NCBI GenBank assembly: GCA_965276635.1
Contig: CBDIBC010000002.1
Location: forward strand, 62,001 to 126,000
Direction of reading: 5' to 3'
Origin: CBDIBC01 sp965276635
Lineage (GTDB): Bacteria; Actinomycetota; Acidimicrobiia; Acidimicrobiales; Palsa-688
Length of the DNA stretch: 64,000 nucleotides
The position numbers and the translations under genes were made by a program. Positions within the stretch are counted from its first letter, which is position 1. Each line of letters starts with the position of its first letter. The notes under the pieces were generated by a model that did no database searches, was not told the origin of the DNA, and saw nothing but the letters and a program-made list of their open reading frames with translations. Shown here one piece after another: positions 10,514 to 18,308 of this stretch.

Positions 10514-10771
10514 TCACGACGATGCATCCCCGACGGGGTCTCGGGGCCGGCCCATCATCTCCAGCCCGGACAGCGCGTCCTCGGCCGCCGCCTGGTCGAC
10601 CTTCTCCACGGCGAAGCCGAGGTGGATCATGACCCAGTCGCCGGGCCGTACCGCCTCTTCGAGCATCCCGACGTTGATCTGACGGCTGGCCCCGACGACG
10701 TCGACGAGCGCGACCTGGTCGGAGAAGCCCTCCACCATGGCCACGACCCGACCGGGGATTCCCAGGCACAT
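10514..10771 (-). CDS. hypC: Hydrogenase assembly chaperone HypC/HupF-like (copy 2)
   Basis: 85 aa, begins MCLGIPGRV and contains MIHLGFAVEKVDQAAA, so it is a second HypC-family chaperone with the essential Cys2. Tandem HypC paralogues usually divide labour: one works with HypD and the other, HupF/HybG-like, stays with the large-subunit precursor. Which does which cannot be told from sequence. It lies 3 bases after the maturation protease gene and directly before copy 1, on the same transcript. Confidence 0.92.
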   Translation of the reverse strand: MCLGIPGRVVAMVEGFSDQVALVDVVGASRQINVGMLEEAVRPGDWVMIHLGFAVEKVDQAAAEDALSGLEMMGRPRDPVGDASS

Positions 10772-10774
10772 GAG

Positions 10775-11317
10775 CTAGCTCCGTTCTGCGTCGAAGGCGA
10801 CGCGCTCGACGGGGTCAGGGCGGCGGTGATGGGGCGCAGCGACGAGGCGCTCCACCGTGGCCATCGCGGTCGGCACCGCAGCAGTCACCTCGGGCGACAG
10901 GCCCAGCCCCTCGTCGAGCACGGCCGGCTCACAGCCCACCACGAGCGTCGTCGGAGGGAGGCTGCCGCCCAACGCCTCCAGGCTGGAGAACATCGATCCG
11001 GGATCCATCTGGTGCGGGTCGAACAGGCTGCGGCCGCCCGAACCGGTGGCTACCTCGACGACGTGCACCCGCCCCGGGCACCCCTGAGCGGGGATGGTAT
11101 CGACCAACACCAGCGCGTCCCACCCGTCGAGCAGATCGTACGCCAGGTGGGTGCCGCGGATGCCGTAGTCCACGACCCGTACCCCGTCGGGCAACGGTCG
11201 GGAGCCGAGTGCCCGGGCCACCTCCGACCCGAAGCCGTCGTCGCCGAAGAAGATGTTGCCGATGCCAGCGACCAAGGTACGCGACGATGGTCGCCCGGCA
11301 TCAGATGGCATGGTCAT
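10775..11317 (-). CDS. Hydrogenase maturation endopeptidase (HyaD/HycI family)
   Basis: 180 aa. M52-type protease that removes the C-terminal extension of the [NiFe] large subunit once nickel is inserted. Visible: GIGNIFFGDDGFG at the N-terminus (its Asp is a nickel-sensing ligand in the family), DGWDALVLVDTIPA and DPHQMDPGSMFSSLEALGG. The likely substrate is the large subunit encoded at 15177-16973, which ends in a 22-residue extension after its CxxCxxH motif. ATG 11317 follows the 39-aa protein gene by 6 bases. Confidence 0.92.
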   Translation of the reverse strand: MTMPSDAGRPSSRTLVAGIGNIFFGDDGFGSEVARALGSRPLPDGVRVVDYGIRGTHLAYDLLDGWDALVLVDTIPAQGCPGRVHVVEVATGSGGRSLFDPHQMDPGSMFSSLEALGGSLPPTTLVVGCEPAVLDEGLGLSPEVTAAVPTAMATVERLVAAPHHRRPDPVERVAFDAERS

Positions 11318-11323
11318 GCCTGG

Positions 11324-11443
11324 TCACATGCTCCGGATCTTCACGTAGCGCTTCATGTCGTCGCGTGATGCGACCGTCATAGCGACGACCGCGGCGGCAG
11401 CAGCAGCCAGGACGGCGGTGGCCAAGATCCCGATACCTCTCAT
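11324..11443 (-). CDS. DUF6893-like 39-aa single-pass membrane protein
   Basis: 39 aa. One hydrophobic helix of about 20 residues (residues 4-23, Ala/Val-rich) is followed by a basic tail, DDMKRYVKIRSM, which points inside. It matches the small DUF6893 pattern known from actinobacteria. ATG 11443 overlaps the stop of the 486-aa protein gene (ATGA), and the stop lies 6 bases before the protease gene, so it is embedded in the operon. It could anchor the otherwise soluble hydrogenase or an accessory protein to the membrane, but that is inference. Confidence 0.72.
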   Translation of the reverse strand: MRGIGILATAVLAAAAAAVVAMTVASRDDMKRYVKIRSM

Positions 11444-12900
11444 GATGACTCCTCGTTGTCGATGGCCAGTAGGTCGATGTCCGGCGTCGGCTGCGACACG
11501 GTTGTGGCCCGGCCCGGGTCGATCGGCTCGAGCTCGTCGGGCGCGAAGTACAGGTAACGGCCGTACCACCGGTGCAGGTCGGCGGCCGGGTCGTCGTCGA
11601 GGACCACGGCAACATGGGTTCCCCCGTCGACGTCGGAGAACACTGCGGTAACTGTGGCTCGCTGGTCGGCGAAGAAGAGGTCCTGGGCGTCGGCTTGGCG
11701 GCGAGGATGGAGGATCACCGCGCTGCCATTGGCTACGGGCACTCCCTCCACCATGACCACATCGCTGGTAGGCGAAACCTCGGCGTCGACCCCTGGGTCC
11801 CACCACGGCATCGCCTCGCCGCGGTCGTCGTCGGTCGGGGTGAAGAACGACGGCACGCCGTCCGGCCCGGTGGCTGGGGTGGGGGAGGGGTCCGGGTGGT
11901 GGGCATCGCGCAGCACGCCGTGGAGGGCCTGAAGGTCCTCAGCGGTCATCTGCTCGCAGCGGTCGATGATGGCCGCCGCCGCCGGGTCGGTGGCCCGGGC
12001 CTCTGACTTCTCCTGGTCGGTCAGGGTCATCACCCGGAGGGTGAGGATCTCATCGATCTCGGTGGAGTCGAACAAGGCGCCGGGGCTCTCGGGCGCTACT
12101 GCGGGGTAGTCGTAGAGAATGATCGGCGATACCAGGACGGTGTCAGTGGTGCCCTCCTCGCCGGCCATGACCGGCCAGCACCGAAGATTCTGGCACTCCC
12201 GGGCTGCCGCCTGGAGATCGGCGGGAGGATCGAGCAGGGACACAAACGTGGCGTCGGCGGCCTGGAGAACCAGGTGGGCGCCGAGCAGAGACAGCCTGGT
12301 TGCTTCCAGGCGCTGGCTCACGGGCTCGGTGGCATTGGCCACGTCGATGACCAGCCGAATGGTGTCGTGGGCGACGGCGACCGCGCTGATGCGAATGACG
12401 GCGCGCAGCGTCCACCGACGGCGGACGACGCGCGCCGCGATCGCGCCGTCGGCGGCCACGTCCTCCACGGTCTCTGCCCCCGCGACCTCGATCGGCATCT
12501 CGACTCCGTCGCCGACAAGCGCGGCCGACGGGAATGGGCCAAGCTCGATGTGGCACTCCGTGGCTTCGTCCCACGACACCAGCGATTGGTCGCCGACGCG
12601 CAGCTCGTCGACCGGTAGATACCCGTTGAGCTGGGCGGGGTCGGCTTGCTCGACGCTGCGGGCGCAGAGCTGCAGGAACCGCACGTGCACGGTGACGGCG
12701 GCCGACGGGCCGGGGCGCAGGAGGCACTCGGTGTGCATCGCGGCTTCCTCGCCCATGCCGGCCTCCGCCGCCCCCGGCGGTCCGAGGACTCCGAACTGCC
12801 ACCGGGCCTGGTTCTTGGCCGAGGTGCTCCGGTAGGGATACAGGAGGTAGCCCTCGTAGAGGACGGCGTCGGCCACCTCGAGCACGCCGGCCAGGCTCAT
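11440..12900 (-). CDS. Hydrogenase-operon protein of unknown function (486 aa)
   Basis: 486 aa, soluble, no signal peptide. The N-terminus (EGYLLYPYRSTSAKNQARWQFG) and the C-terminal segment (DLFFADQRATVTAVF, then DDDPAADLHRWYGRYLYFAPDE) look conserved and globular. The middle has an acidic, proline-rich linker around HHPDPSPTPATGPDG. I do not recognise a catalytic motif. Four-base overlaps on both sides place it in the hhy operon between DUF6084 and the DUF6893 protein. Comparable large unknown proteins accompany group 1h hydrogenases elsewhere, so a role in assembly or electron transfer is plausible but unproven. Confidence 0.75.
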   Translation of the reverse strand: MSLAGVLEVADAVLYEGYLLYPYRSTSAKNQARWQFGVLGPPGAAEAGMGEEAAMHTECLLRPGPSAAVTVHVRFLQLCARSVEQADPAQLNGYLPVDELRVGDQSLVSWDEATECHIELGPFPSAALVGDGVEMPIEVAGAETVEDVAADGAIAARVVRRRWTLRAVIRISAVAVAHDTIRLVIDVANATEPVSQRLEATRLSLLGAHLVLQAADATFVSLLDPPADLQAAARECQNLRCWPVMAGEEGTTDTVLVSPIILYDYPAVAPESPGALFDSTEIDEILTLRVMTLTDQEKSEARATDPAAAAIIDRCEQMTAEDLQALHGVLRDAHHPDPSPTPATGPDGVPSFFTPTDDDRGEAMPWWDPGVDAEVSPTSDVVMVEGVPVANGSAVILHPRRQADAQDLFFADQRATVTAVFSDVDGGTHVAVVLDDDPAADLHRWYGRYLYFAPDELEPIDPGRATTVSQPTPDIDLLAIDNEESS

Positions 12901-13556
12901 CGGTTACTTCCCGGCAGGCTGGCTTCGGGAATCGCCGGCGCGTCGAGCAGGGCCGCGAACGTCGCCTCCCAGTCGGTCAGGCCCCGGTCGGTGCGGAACC
13001 GGTCGAGGGCGTCGAGCGTGGGGCGGGAGAGGCGCAGCCAGCCGCTGTTGGGGAAGAAGGCGTCCATGGCGTCATGCCACACCTGCGCGGGCATGGCGTA
13101 GTCGGCGTCGGCATGCCAGGGGACTTGCTCGACCTGGAATCCGGTCTCTCCCCGAGTGAACACGGTGCCACTGAACATCAGCGCCAGTGGGATGTCGCCG
13201 TCGCGCACCGCATGGAGGTACTTGGTCGCCGCCACCTCGAAATCGTAGGTGCAGGCCAACGGTAGATCGACGTCGACGGTGTGACTGAAACCGGGAACCA
13301 TGGCGGAGGTGTGCAACCACAGGAACGGCTTGAGCGTCGATCCCCAGCGGTCGCGGGTCCCGAACAGGTCGCCGAGACCGCTGGCGTCGCGGTCGTAGCG
13401 TCGTCGCTGTGGCTCGATGCGCACCTGGCAGCGCAGAGCCACCGCGTGCACCGCGGCACCGGTGGTCTCGGTGATACGGATCTGTGCTGTCAGCGACGGG
13501 GCCGCGGCATAGCGGTCAGGGAAGACGTCGGTGACCGCGAACGCCAGCGACGTCAT
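12897..13556 (-). CDS. DUF6084 family protein
   Basis: 219 aa from ATG 13556, which overlaps the upstream gene's stop (ATGA). Recognisable family segments: VHAVALRCQVRIEPQRRRY, LGDLFGTRDRWG, LPLACTYDFEVAATKYLHA and LMFSGTVF. It is predicted soluble and beta-rich. The family occurs in actinobacterial group 1h hydrogenase operons; function unknown. It sits between DUF5947 and the 486-aa protein with overlapping ends, so stoichiometric co-expression is likely. Confidence 0.82.
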   Translation of the reverse strand: MTSLAFAVTDVFPDRYAAAPSLTAQIRITETTGAAVHAVALRCQVRIEPQRRRYDRDASGLGDLFGTRDRWGSTLKPFLWLHTSAMVPGFSHTVDVDLPLACTYDFEVAATKYLHAVRDGDIPLALMFSGTVFTRGETGFQVEQVPWHADADYAMPAQVWHDAMDAFFPNSGWLRLSRPTLDALDRFRTDRGLTDWEATFAALLDAPAIPEASLPGSNR

Positions 13557-14236
13557 GCCGGCTCTGGCCCGCTGGCTACCAGGCCAGGCCGACTCCGCTG
13601 GGCCACCGCGTCGAAGAAGTCGTCGATGCGCTGGCGGGCCTCTTGTCCGCCGTCGAAGCCCCGCCACACCTGGCGGAGCTGGCCGACCAGCTCGTAGCAG
13701 GCGTCGACCGGCACCAGGAAGCAGACGATGGCGTGATGGCGGCGCTCGTCGACTCGGATCAGCAGGGCCTCCACGTCCGGAACCAGCACGTCGAGTCCCG
13801 GATTGGCCGTCAGCACCGACTCCCAGGCCGACAACGGAAGCTCGGACTCGGTGGCGCCGGCGGGCCCGGGATAGAAGGCGACGGTCCGGTTCATCCCCGA
13901 GTGTCGAAAGAAAAACGCCAGGCCAACGGGGATCTCCAGGTCGTCCCACTGGCCGGGCCCGAGCCGAAAGTCCTCGAAGCGCAGCCAGCGGTCAGGGACC
14001 GCCCGGTACTTGAGGTGCGCGTCGGTGGCGGCGAAGAGGAGGTAACAGGGTCGGCAGACGCACAGCAGGTTGCGGCCCTCCACGTTGACCACGTGCTGAT
14101 GGGCATCACCAACCGACTCGCCGCACATCTCGCAGCGCTCCCCGGCCGGCTGTGGGCGCGGGGTGGCTACGATGCGGTGCAGTACGGCCAAGGGGCTCCC
14201 CGCCGGTCCAGGCCCCGTCGGGGAGGCGGAGGTCAC
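13553..14236 (-). CDS. DUF5947 family metal-binding protein
   Basis: 227 aa from GTG 14236, overlapping the upstream stop (GTGA). A cysteine/histidine cluster near residues 35-70 has the layout CxxC, then a HQH, then CVCRPC, a good zinc or FeS site. The remainder (RFEDFRLGPGQWDDLEIPVGLAFFF and AWESVLTANPGLDVL) is a conserved globular domain. The family travels with hhySL-type hydrogenases; it may deliver metal or electrons, but no function is established that I know of. Longer in-frame extension upstream is antisense to the NifU-like gene and was rejected. Confidence 0.82.
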   Translation of the reverse strand: MTSASPTGPGPAGSPLAVLHRIVATPRPQPAGERCEMCGESVGDAHQHVVNVEGRNLLCVCRPCYLLFAATDAHLKYRAVPDRWLRFEDFRLGPGQWDDLEIPVGLAFFFRHSGMNRTVAFYPGPAGATESELPLSAWESVLTANPGLDVLVPDVEALLIRVDERRHHAIVCFLVPVDACYELVGQLRQVWRGFDGGQEARQRIDDFFDAVAQRSRPGLVASGPEPA

Positions 14237-15180
14237 GCGCTGACCGACCTCGGCAGCGCCACCTCGACATCCCCGTGACGGGTCACCAGCGGCACGGGGT
14301 CGAGGTGTTCGCGGTCGTCGTCGATGCCGACTCCGGCGCGACGGATGTCGTAGTGAGCGCCGCACGTGACACAGCGCAGCACCGCGTCATTGGCGTCCCC
14401 ACCCAGCCGGCGCTCCACCCGGGCGTCGGCCAGACTGGCTGCGCACGACGGGCATCGATCCCGGAACACGAACCGCTCCGACCCCACCCGGCAGGCGACC
14501 ACGGGAACATCGGCGATCACTGCCGCCCGCAGCTCACCTGCCGCCAGCTCGGCGAGCTCAGGGGCGGGCTGCCACGCCCCCACTCCGTCGCCGCCCGATC
14601 CCGACGCACGGACCCGCAAGGAACCGAGCGGGATGAACGCCGCCTCGGGCACCGGGTCGGGTGTCGCCGTGGCCGCGTCGACCTCGATGTCGGTCACCTC
14701 GGGGGCGGCGTCGCGGATCGTTCCCTCGACGGCCAGGGTCAAGGTGGCAGCCGACGACGCGCACCCGTCGCAGCTCCCGAGCAGGCGGAGGCGAACCACT
14801 CCCGAACCGGACACCTCCAGCAATTCCACGTCTCCGCCGTGCGAGCCCAGGTAGGGACGAACGTCGTCGAGCGCCCGCTCGACGCGGGTCACCAACCCGT
14901 CAGGGTGCAATCCGTGGACCAGCAGGAGGCTGGCCACCAGATCGTCTGCGACCAACGCGTCGAGCGCCACCTCGTCGAGGCGCCCGGTCTCGTGGAGGAT
15001 CTCCAAGGTCCGCTCGAGGCCGGACCCATAGAGCTCCACCACCAGGCGCACCAGCTCCTCCGATCGCTCCCTGGCCACGATCCCGCCGCTCGAGCTGGCG
15101 TCGAGCAAGGCCTCGATCCGCTCCCCAGTGGCCCGCAGGTCGACCGGGGAGCCGTCGGCGCCGCCCTCGGGATCGCTCAC
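14233..15180 (-). CDS. NifU-type FeS protein with C-terminal CxxC/CxxC domain (HhyE candidate)
   Basis: 315 aa. The first ~95 residues are helical. Residues ~95-170 form a NifU C-terminal domain (PYLGSHGGDVELLEV, then GSCDGCASS with the CxxC cluster ligand). The last ~100 residues carry CPSC and CVTCGAH, in the place where a Rieske domain would have CxH and CxxH; here both pairs are CxxC, so it looks like a rubredoxin- or zinc-ribbon-like site rather than a true Rieske cluster. It starts at GTG 15180, overlapping the hhyL stop. In mycobacteria an FeS protein next to hhySL (HhyE) has been proposed to relay electrons to the respiratory chain; equivalence here is inferred from position. Confidence 0.82.
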   Translation of the reverse strand: MSDPEGGADGSPVDLRATGERIEALLDASSSGGIVARERSEELVRLVVELYGSGLERTLEILHETGRLDEVALDALVADDLVASLLLVHGLHPDGLVTRVERALDDVRPYLGSHGGDVELLEVSGSGVVRLRLLGSCDGCASSAATLTLAVEGTIRDAAPEVTDIEVDAATATPDPVPEAAFIPLGSLRVRASGSGGDGVGAWQPAPELAELAAGELRAAVIADVPVVACRVGSERFVFRDRCPSCAASLADARVERRLGGDANDAVLRCVTCGAHYDIRRAGVGIDDDREHLDPVPLVTRHGDVEVALPRSVSA

Positions 15181-16973
15181 GAAGCGCCGACGGACTGTGT
15201 CGGCGAATGCACCATCTCGAGGGTCTTGCCCTCACCGAGGAACATGTGGACGCCACAGGGCAGGCACGGGTCGAAGCTACGGACGGTCCGCATGATGTCG
15301 ATGCCCTTGAAGTGCTCGCGGTCGTTCTCCTCGAAGATCGGCTGGCCCTGCACCGCGTCCTCGTAAGGCCCGGGGGTGCCGTAGCTGTCTCGAGGGTTGG
15401 CATTCCACGGCGTCGGAGGGTACGGGTGGTAGTTGGCGATCTTCCCGTCCCGGATCACCATGTGATGCGACAGGACCCCGCGTACCGCCTCGGTGAAGCC
15501 GCAGCCGATTCCTTCGTCGGGTACCTCGAAGCTCTCCCAGGTCTTGGTGCGCCCCGCCCGGATCTCCTCCAACGCCTTCTCTGCGAAGTGCAGCGCACAC
15601 CCGGCGGCATACGCCTGGAAATAGGTGCGGGCCCGATTCCTCTCCAAAGTGTTGCTCCACTGCGGGATCTTCCACTCCAACGACACCGGACCCTTCAGCG
15701 CCGTCTTCGGGAGGTTGATCTGCACGCTGCTCCCGGTGGACTTGACGTAGCCGATGTCGACCAGGCCGGCCAGGGCGGTGGCCCACAAGCGGGCCAACGG
15801 TCCGCCGCCGGTGTCGAGAGCCAGATAGTCGGTGCCGTCGTACCACCGTGGCGACATCACCCATGAGTACTTGTCGTCCATGTCGCGCTTCTGCGGTCGC
15901 GGGTTGGTGTGCTGGTTCCACGGATGGCGCCGGTCGACCGGGTTGCCGAGCGGGTCCCGGTCGACGAAGACCTCCTGGCCCTCCCAATCGTCGTAGTAGG
16001 AGCTGCCGAGCAGTATCCGGATGCCGAGGTTGATCTTGACCAGGTCGTTGGTGACCAGCTTCCCGTCGACCACCACCCCCGGCGTGACGTACATCCTCCG
16101 GCCCCACTCCGTCATGTCCCGGTACTCGAAGTTGCAGACCTCAGGATCCTGGAACGCCCCCCAGCAGCCCAGCAGGGTCCGACGCAGGCCGACCTGCTCG
16201 TAACCAGGGATGGCCTCGTAGAAGAAGTCGAACAGGTCGTCGTGCATGGGCACGACCTTCTTCATGAACTCCACGTAGCGACTGAGGCGGGTGATGTAGT
16301 CGGTCATCAGCTGGACGGTGGCGACGGTCCCGACGCCACCCGGGTAGAGGGTGGAGGGGTGGACGTGGCGTCCCTCCATCAGGCTGAACATCTCCCGGGT
16401 GCTGCGGCTCACCTGCAGGGCCTCTCGGTAGAACTCGCCGCTGAACGGGTTGAGCGACCGCATGATGTCGCCGATGGTGCGATAGCCGTGATCGCCGCCA
16501 TGGGGGGCCTCGGTGCTGTTCGCCCGCTCCAGGACGCCCGGATTGGTCTCGGCTACCATGCGCTCGCAGTAGTCCACCCCGACCAGGTTCTCTTGGAAGA
16601 TGTTGTGGTCGAACATGTACTCGGCCGCTTCGCCGAGGTTCACGATCCACTCGCCGAGGTGGGGTGGCTTCACCCCGTAGGCCATGTTCTGGGCGTAGCA
16701 GGAGCACGTAGCGTGATTGTCCCCGCAGATCCCGCAAATCCGACTGGTGATGAAGTGGGCGTCGCGCGGGTCTTTCCCCTTCATGAAGATCGAGTAGCCC
16801 CGGAAGATCGACGAGGTGGAATGGCATTCCGCCACCGTGCGCTGCTTGAAGTCGATCTTCGTGTAGATCCCCAGGCTCCCGACGATGCGGGTGATGGGAT
16901 CCCACGACATCTCGACCAGATCGTCGGACGCTGCCCTGCTCCGCTGGGACCTGGGAGTCTCGGTCGCTGTCAT
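15177..16973 (-). CDS. hhyL: Group 1h (group 5) [NiFe]-hydrogenase large subunit
   Basis: 598 aa. The L1 motif RICGICGDNHATC is near residue 78 and the L2 motif DPCLPCGVH near residue 568; together they supply the four Cys ligands of the Ni-Fe site. A 22-residue extension after the His is the expected substrate of the protease at 10775-11317. The N-terminal WDPITRIVGSLGIYTKIDF and the overall pattern match the actinobacterial high-affinity aerobic hydrogenases, which oxidise atmospheric or trace H2 and feed the respiratory chain. The gene follows hhyS by 87 bases and has a GAGAGG ribosome site. No frameshift or missing ligand is seen. Confidence 0.95.
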   Translation of the reverse strand: MTATETPRSQRSRAASDDLVEMSWDPITRIVGSLGIYTKIDFKQRTVAECHSTSSIFRGYSIFMKGKDPRDAHFITSRICGICGDNHATCSCYAQNMAYGVKPPHLGEWIVNLGEAAEYMFDHNIFQENLVGVDYCERMVAETNPGVLERANSTEAPHGGDHGYRTIGDIMRSLNPFSGEFYREALQVSRSTREMFSLMEGRHVHPSTLYPGGVGTVATVQLMTDYITRLSRYVEFMKKVVPMHDDLFDFFYEAIPGYEQVGLRRTLLGCWGAFQDPEVCNFEYRDMTEWGRRMYVTPGVVVDGKLVTNDLVKINLGIRILLGSSYYDDWEGQEVFVDRDPLGNPVDRRHPWNQHTNPRPQKRDMDDKYSWVMSPRWYDGTDYLALDTGGGPLARLWATALAGLVDIGYVKSTGSSVQINLPKTALKGPVSLEWKIPQWSNTLERNRARTYFQAYAAGCALHFAEKALEEIRAGRTKTWESFEVPDEGIGCGFTEAVRGVLSHHMVIRDGKIANYHPYPPTPWNANPRDSYGTPGPYEDAVQGQPIFEENDREHFKGIDIMRTVRSFDPCLPCGVHMFLGEGKTLEMVHSPTQSVGAS

Positions 16974-17060
16974 TAGGCCTCTCTTCGTCGGTTGCTTGCT
17001 CGGTTGACGGACCAGCCGGGCGATGCCCGACGTACGTTGTCGGCGACCTACGGCACGCTC

Positions 17061-18116
17061 CTACCAGGTGCGGTCGGCACCGGTGAGCAGCGCCCGCCCC
17101 GGCTTCCGCCACTTCGGCTCTTTGTCCAACGTCTTGGCTGTCACGCTGCGAAGGGAGCGGATGGCCGAGCCATACAAGCCCGACGCCGTGGTCGATACCT
17201 TCCCACCCGGCGGCTCGTCCATGAACGGCATGAACTTGTCAGGAAAACCGGGCATGGTGCAGCCGATGCAGATCCCCCCGACATTCGGGCAGCCGCCCAC
17301 GCCGTTGATCCAGCCGCGCTTCGGCACGTTGCACTTGACCACGGGCCCCCAGCAGCCGAGTTTCACGATGCACTTCGGCGAACCGTACTCGGTGGCGAAA
17401 TCGCCCTGCTCGTAGTAGCCCGCCCGATCGCAGCCCTCGTGGACGGTCTGGCCGAAGAGCCACGTCGGTCGAAGGGCGTCGTCCAGCGGGATCATCGGCG
17501 CCTGACCGGTGGCCTGGTACAGCAGGTATGTGATCGTCTCCGACAGGTTGTCGGGCTGCACGGGACAGCCCGGCACGCACACGATCGGCAGGCCCGCCTT
17601 CGACTTCCACTTCCAGCCCAGATAGTCGGGGACGCCCATCGCCCCGGTCGGATTGCCGGCCATGGCATGGATCCCGCCGTAGGTGGCACAGGTGCCGGCA
17701 GCCAGGATGGCCAAGGCCTTGGGTGCCAATCGGTCCAGCCATTCGCTGGTGGTCACCGGCTGCCCGGTCGCCGGGTCGTTCCCGAACCCGCACCAGTAGC
17801 CTTCGGCGTGCAGCTTCTCGTTCGGGATCGAACCCTCGACGACCAGCACGAACGGGTCGAGCTCCCCGCGATCCGCCTTCCAGAACCACTCCAGGAAGTC
17901 GTCGGCACCTCCGGCCGGGCCGCACTCGAAGTCGATCAACGGCCAGTGGACGGCGACCTGCGGAAGCCCCGGCAGCGCACCCAGGGCGATCTCCTCGATG
18001 CTCGGTTGCGTGGCGGCTGTCAATGCGACGGAGTCGCCGTCGCAGCTGAGGCCGGCATTGATCCACAAGACATGGATCAGCGTCTCCTCGCCTTTGATCG
18101 CCTCGGCAGATGGCAT
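17061..18116 (-). CDS. hhyS: Group 1h [NiFe]-hydrogenase small subunit
   Basis: 351 aa from ATG 18116, preceded by GAGGAGAGG. The small subunit carries the three FeS clusters that pass electrons away from the active site. Cysteine motifs include LSCDGDS near the N-terminus, GTCATYGG, VPGCPVQPDN, HEGCDRAG and the C-terminal set (KCIVKLGCWG, KCNVPKRG, GGCPNVGGICIGCTMPGFPDKF). There is no twin-arginine signal peptide, so the enzyme stays in the cytoplasm, as known for this class. The Asp in the SCDGD context fits the Cys3Asp proximal cluster reported for the Ralstonia actinobacterial-type hydrogenase; whether this Asp is the ligand is inference. Confidence 0.95.
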   Translation of the reverse strand: MPSAEAIKGEETLIHVLWINAGLSCDGDSVALTAATQPSIEEIALGALPGLPQVAVHWPLIDFECGPAGGADDFLEWFWKADRGELDPFVLVVEGSIPNEKLHAEGYWCGFGNDPATGQPVTTSEWLDRLAPKALAILAAGTCATYGGIHAMAGNPTGAMGVPDYLGWKWKSKAGLPIVCVPGCPVQPDNLSETITYLLYQATGQAPMIPLDDALRPTWLFGQTVHEGCDRAGYYEQGDFATEYGSPKCIVKLGCWGPVVKCNVPKRGWINGVGGCPNVGGICIGCTMPGFPDKFMPFMDEPPGGKVSTTASGLYGSAIRSLRSVTAKTLDKEPKWRKPGRALLTGADRTW

Positions 18117-18194
18117 CGCGCCCTCTCCTCGCTCAGTTACGGAGTCGGCGAAATGGCGACCCCCTGCGCACATAGACAACAATGCGCAATTCCT

Positions 18195-18223
18195 GGTCTA
18201 TGACGGACGACACGCCATGTCAA
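18195..18223 (-). promoter_or_regulatory. Predicted sigma70-type promoter for the hhySL operon
   Basis: On the minus strand a perfect -35 hexamer TTGACA (18223-18218) is followed after 17 bases by TAGACC (18200-18195), a weak -10. It lies about 80 bases upstream of the hhyS start. Two palindromic TGCGCA hexamers (18183-18188 and 18165-18170) sit just downstream and could be repressor or activator sites. Only the -35 is strong, so this is a prediction. Confidence 0.5.
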
Positions 18224-18243
18224 GGACTTCGTCCCCGAAGTCC
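18224..18243. promoter_or_regulatory. 8-bp perfect inverted repeat upstream of the hhyS promoter
   Basis: GGACTTCG-TCCC-CGAAGTCC: eight paired bases with a 4-base loop, abutting the predicted -35 box and lying 66 bases after the hypB stop. It could be an operator for the hydrogenase genes or a terminator for hypAB. No T-run follows it in the hypB direction, which favours an operator. Confidence 0.45.
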
Positions 18244-18308
18244 GAGTCACCGGGCAAAAATGTTCGGTGCGTCAGACGGCGTCGTGGGCCAGCCTCAGTG
18301 TGGCGTGG

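Noticed and set aside
14233..15180. Calling the C-terminal domain a Rieske [2Fe-2S] domain
   Set aside because: The ligand pattern is CxxC...CxxC, without the two His that define Rieske clusters; left as an unspecified metal site.
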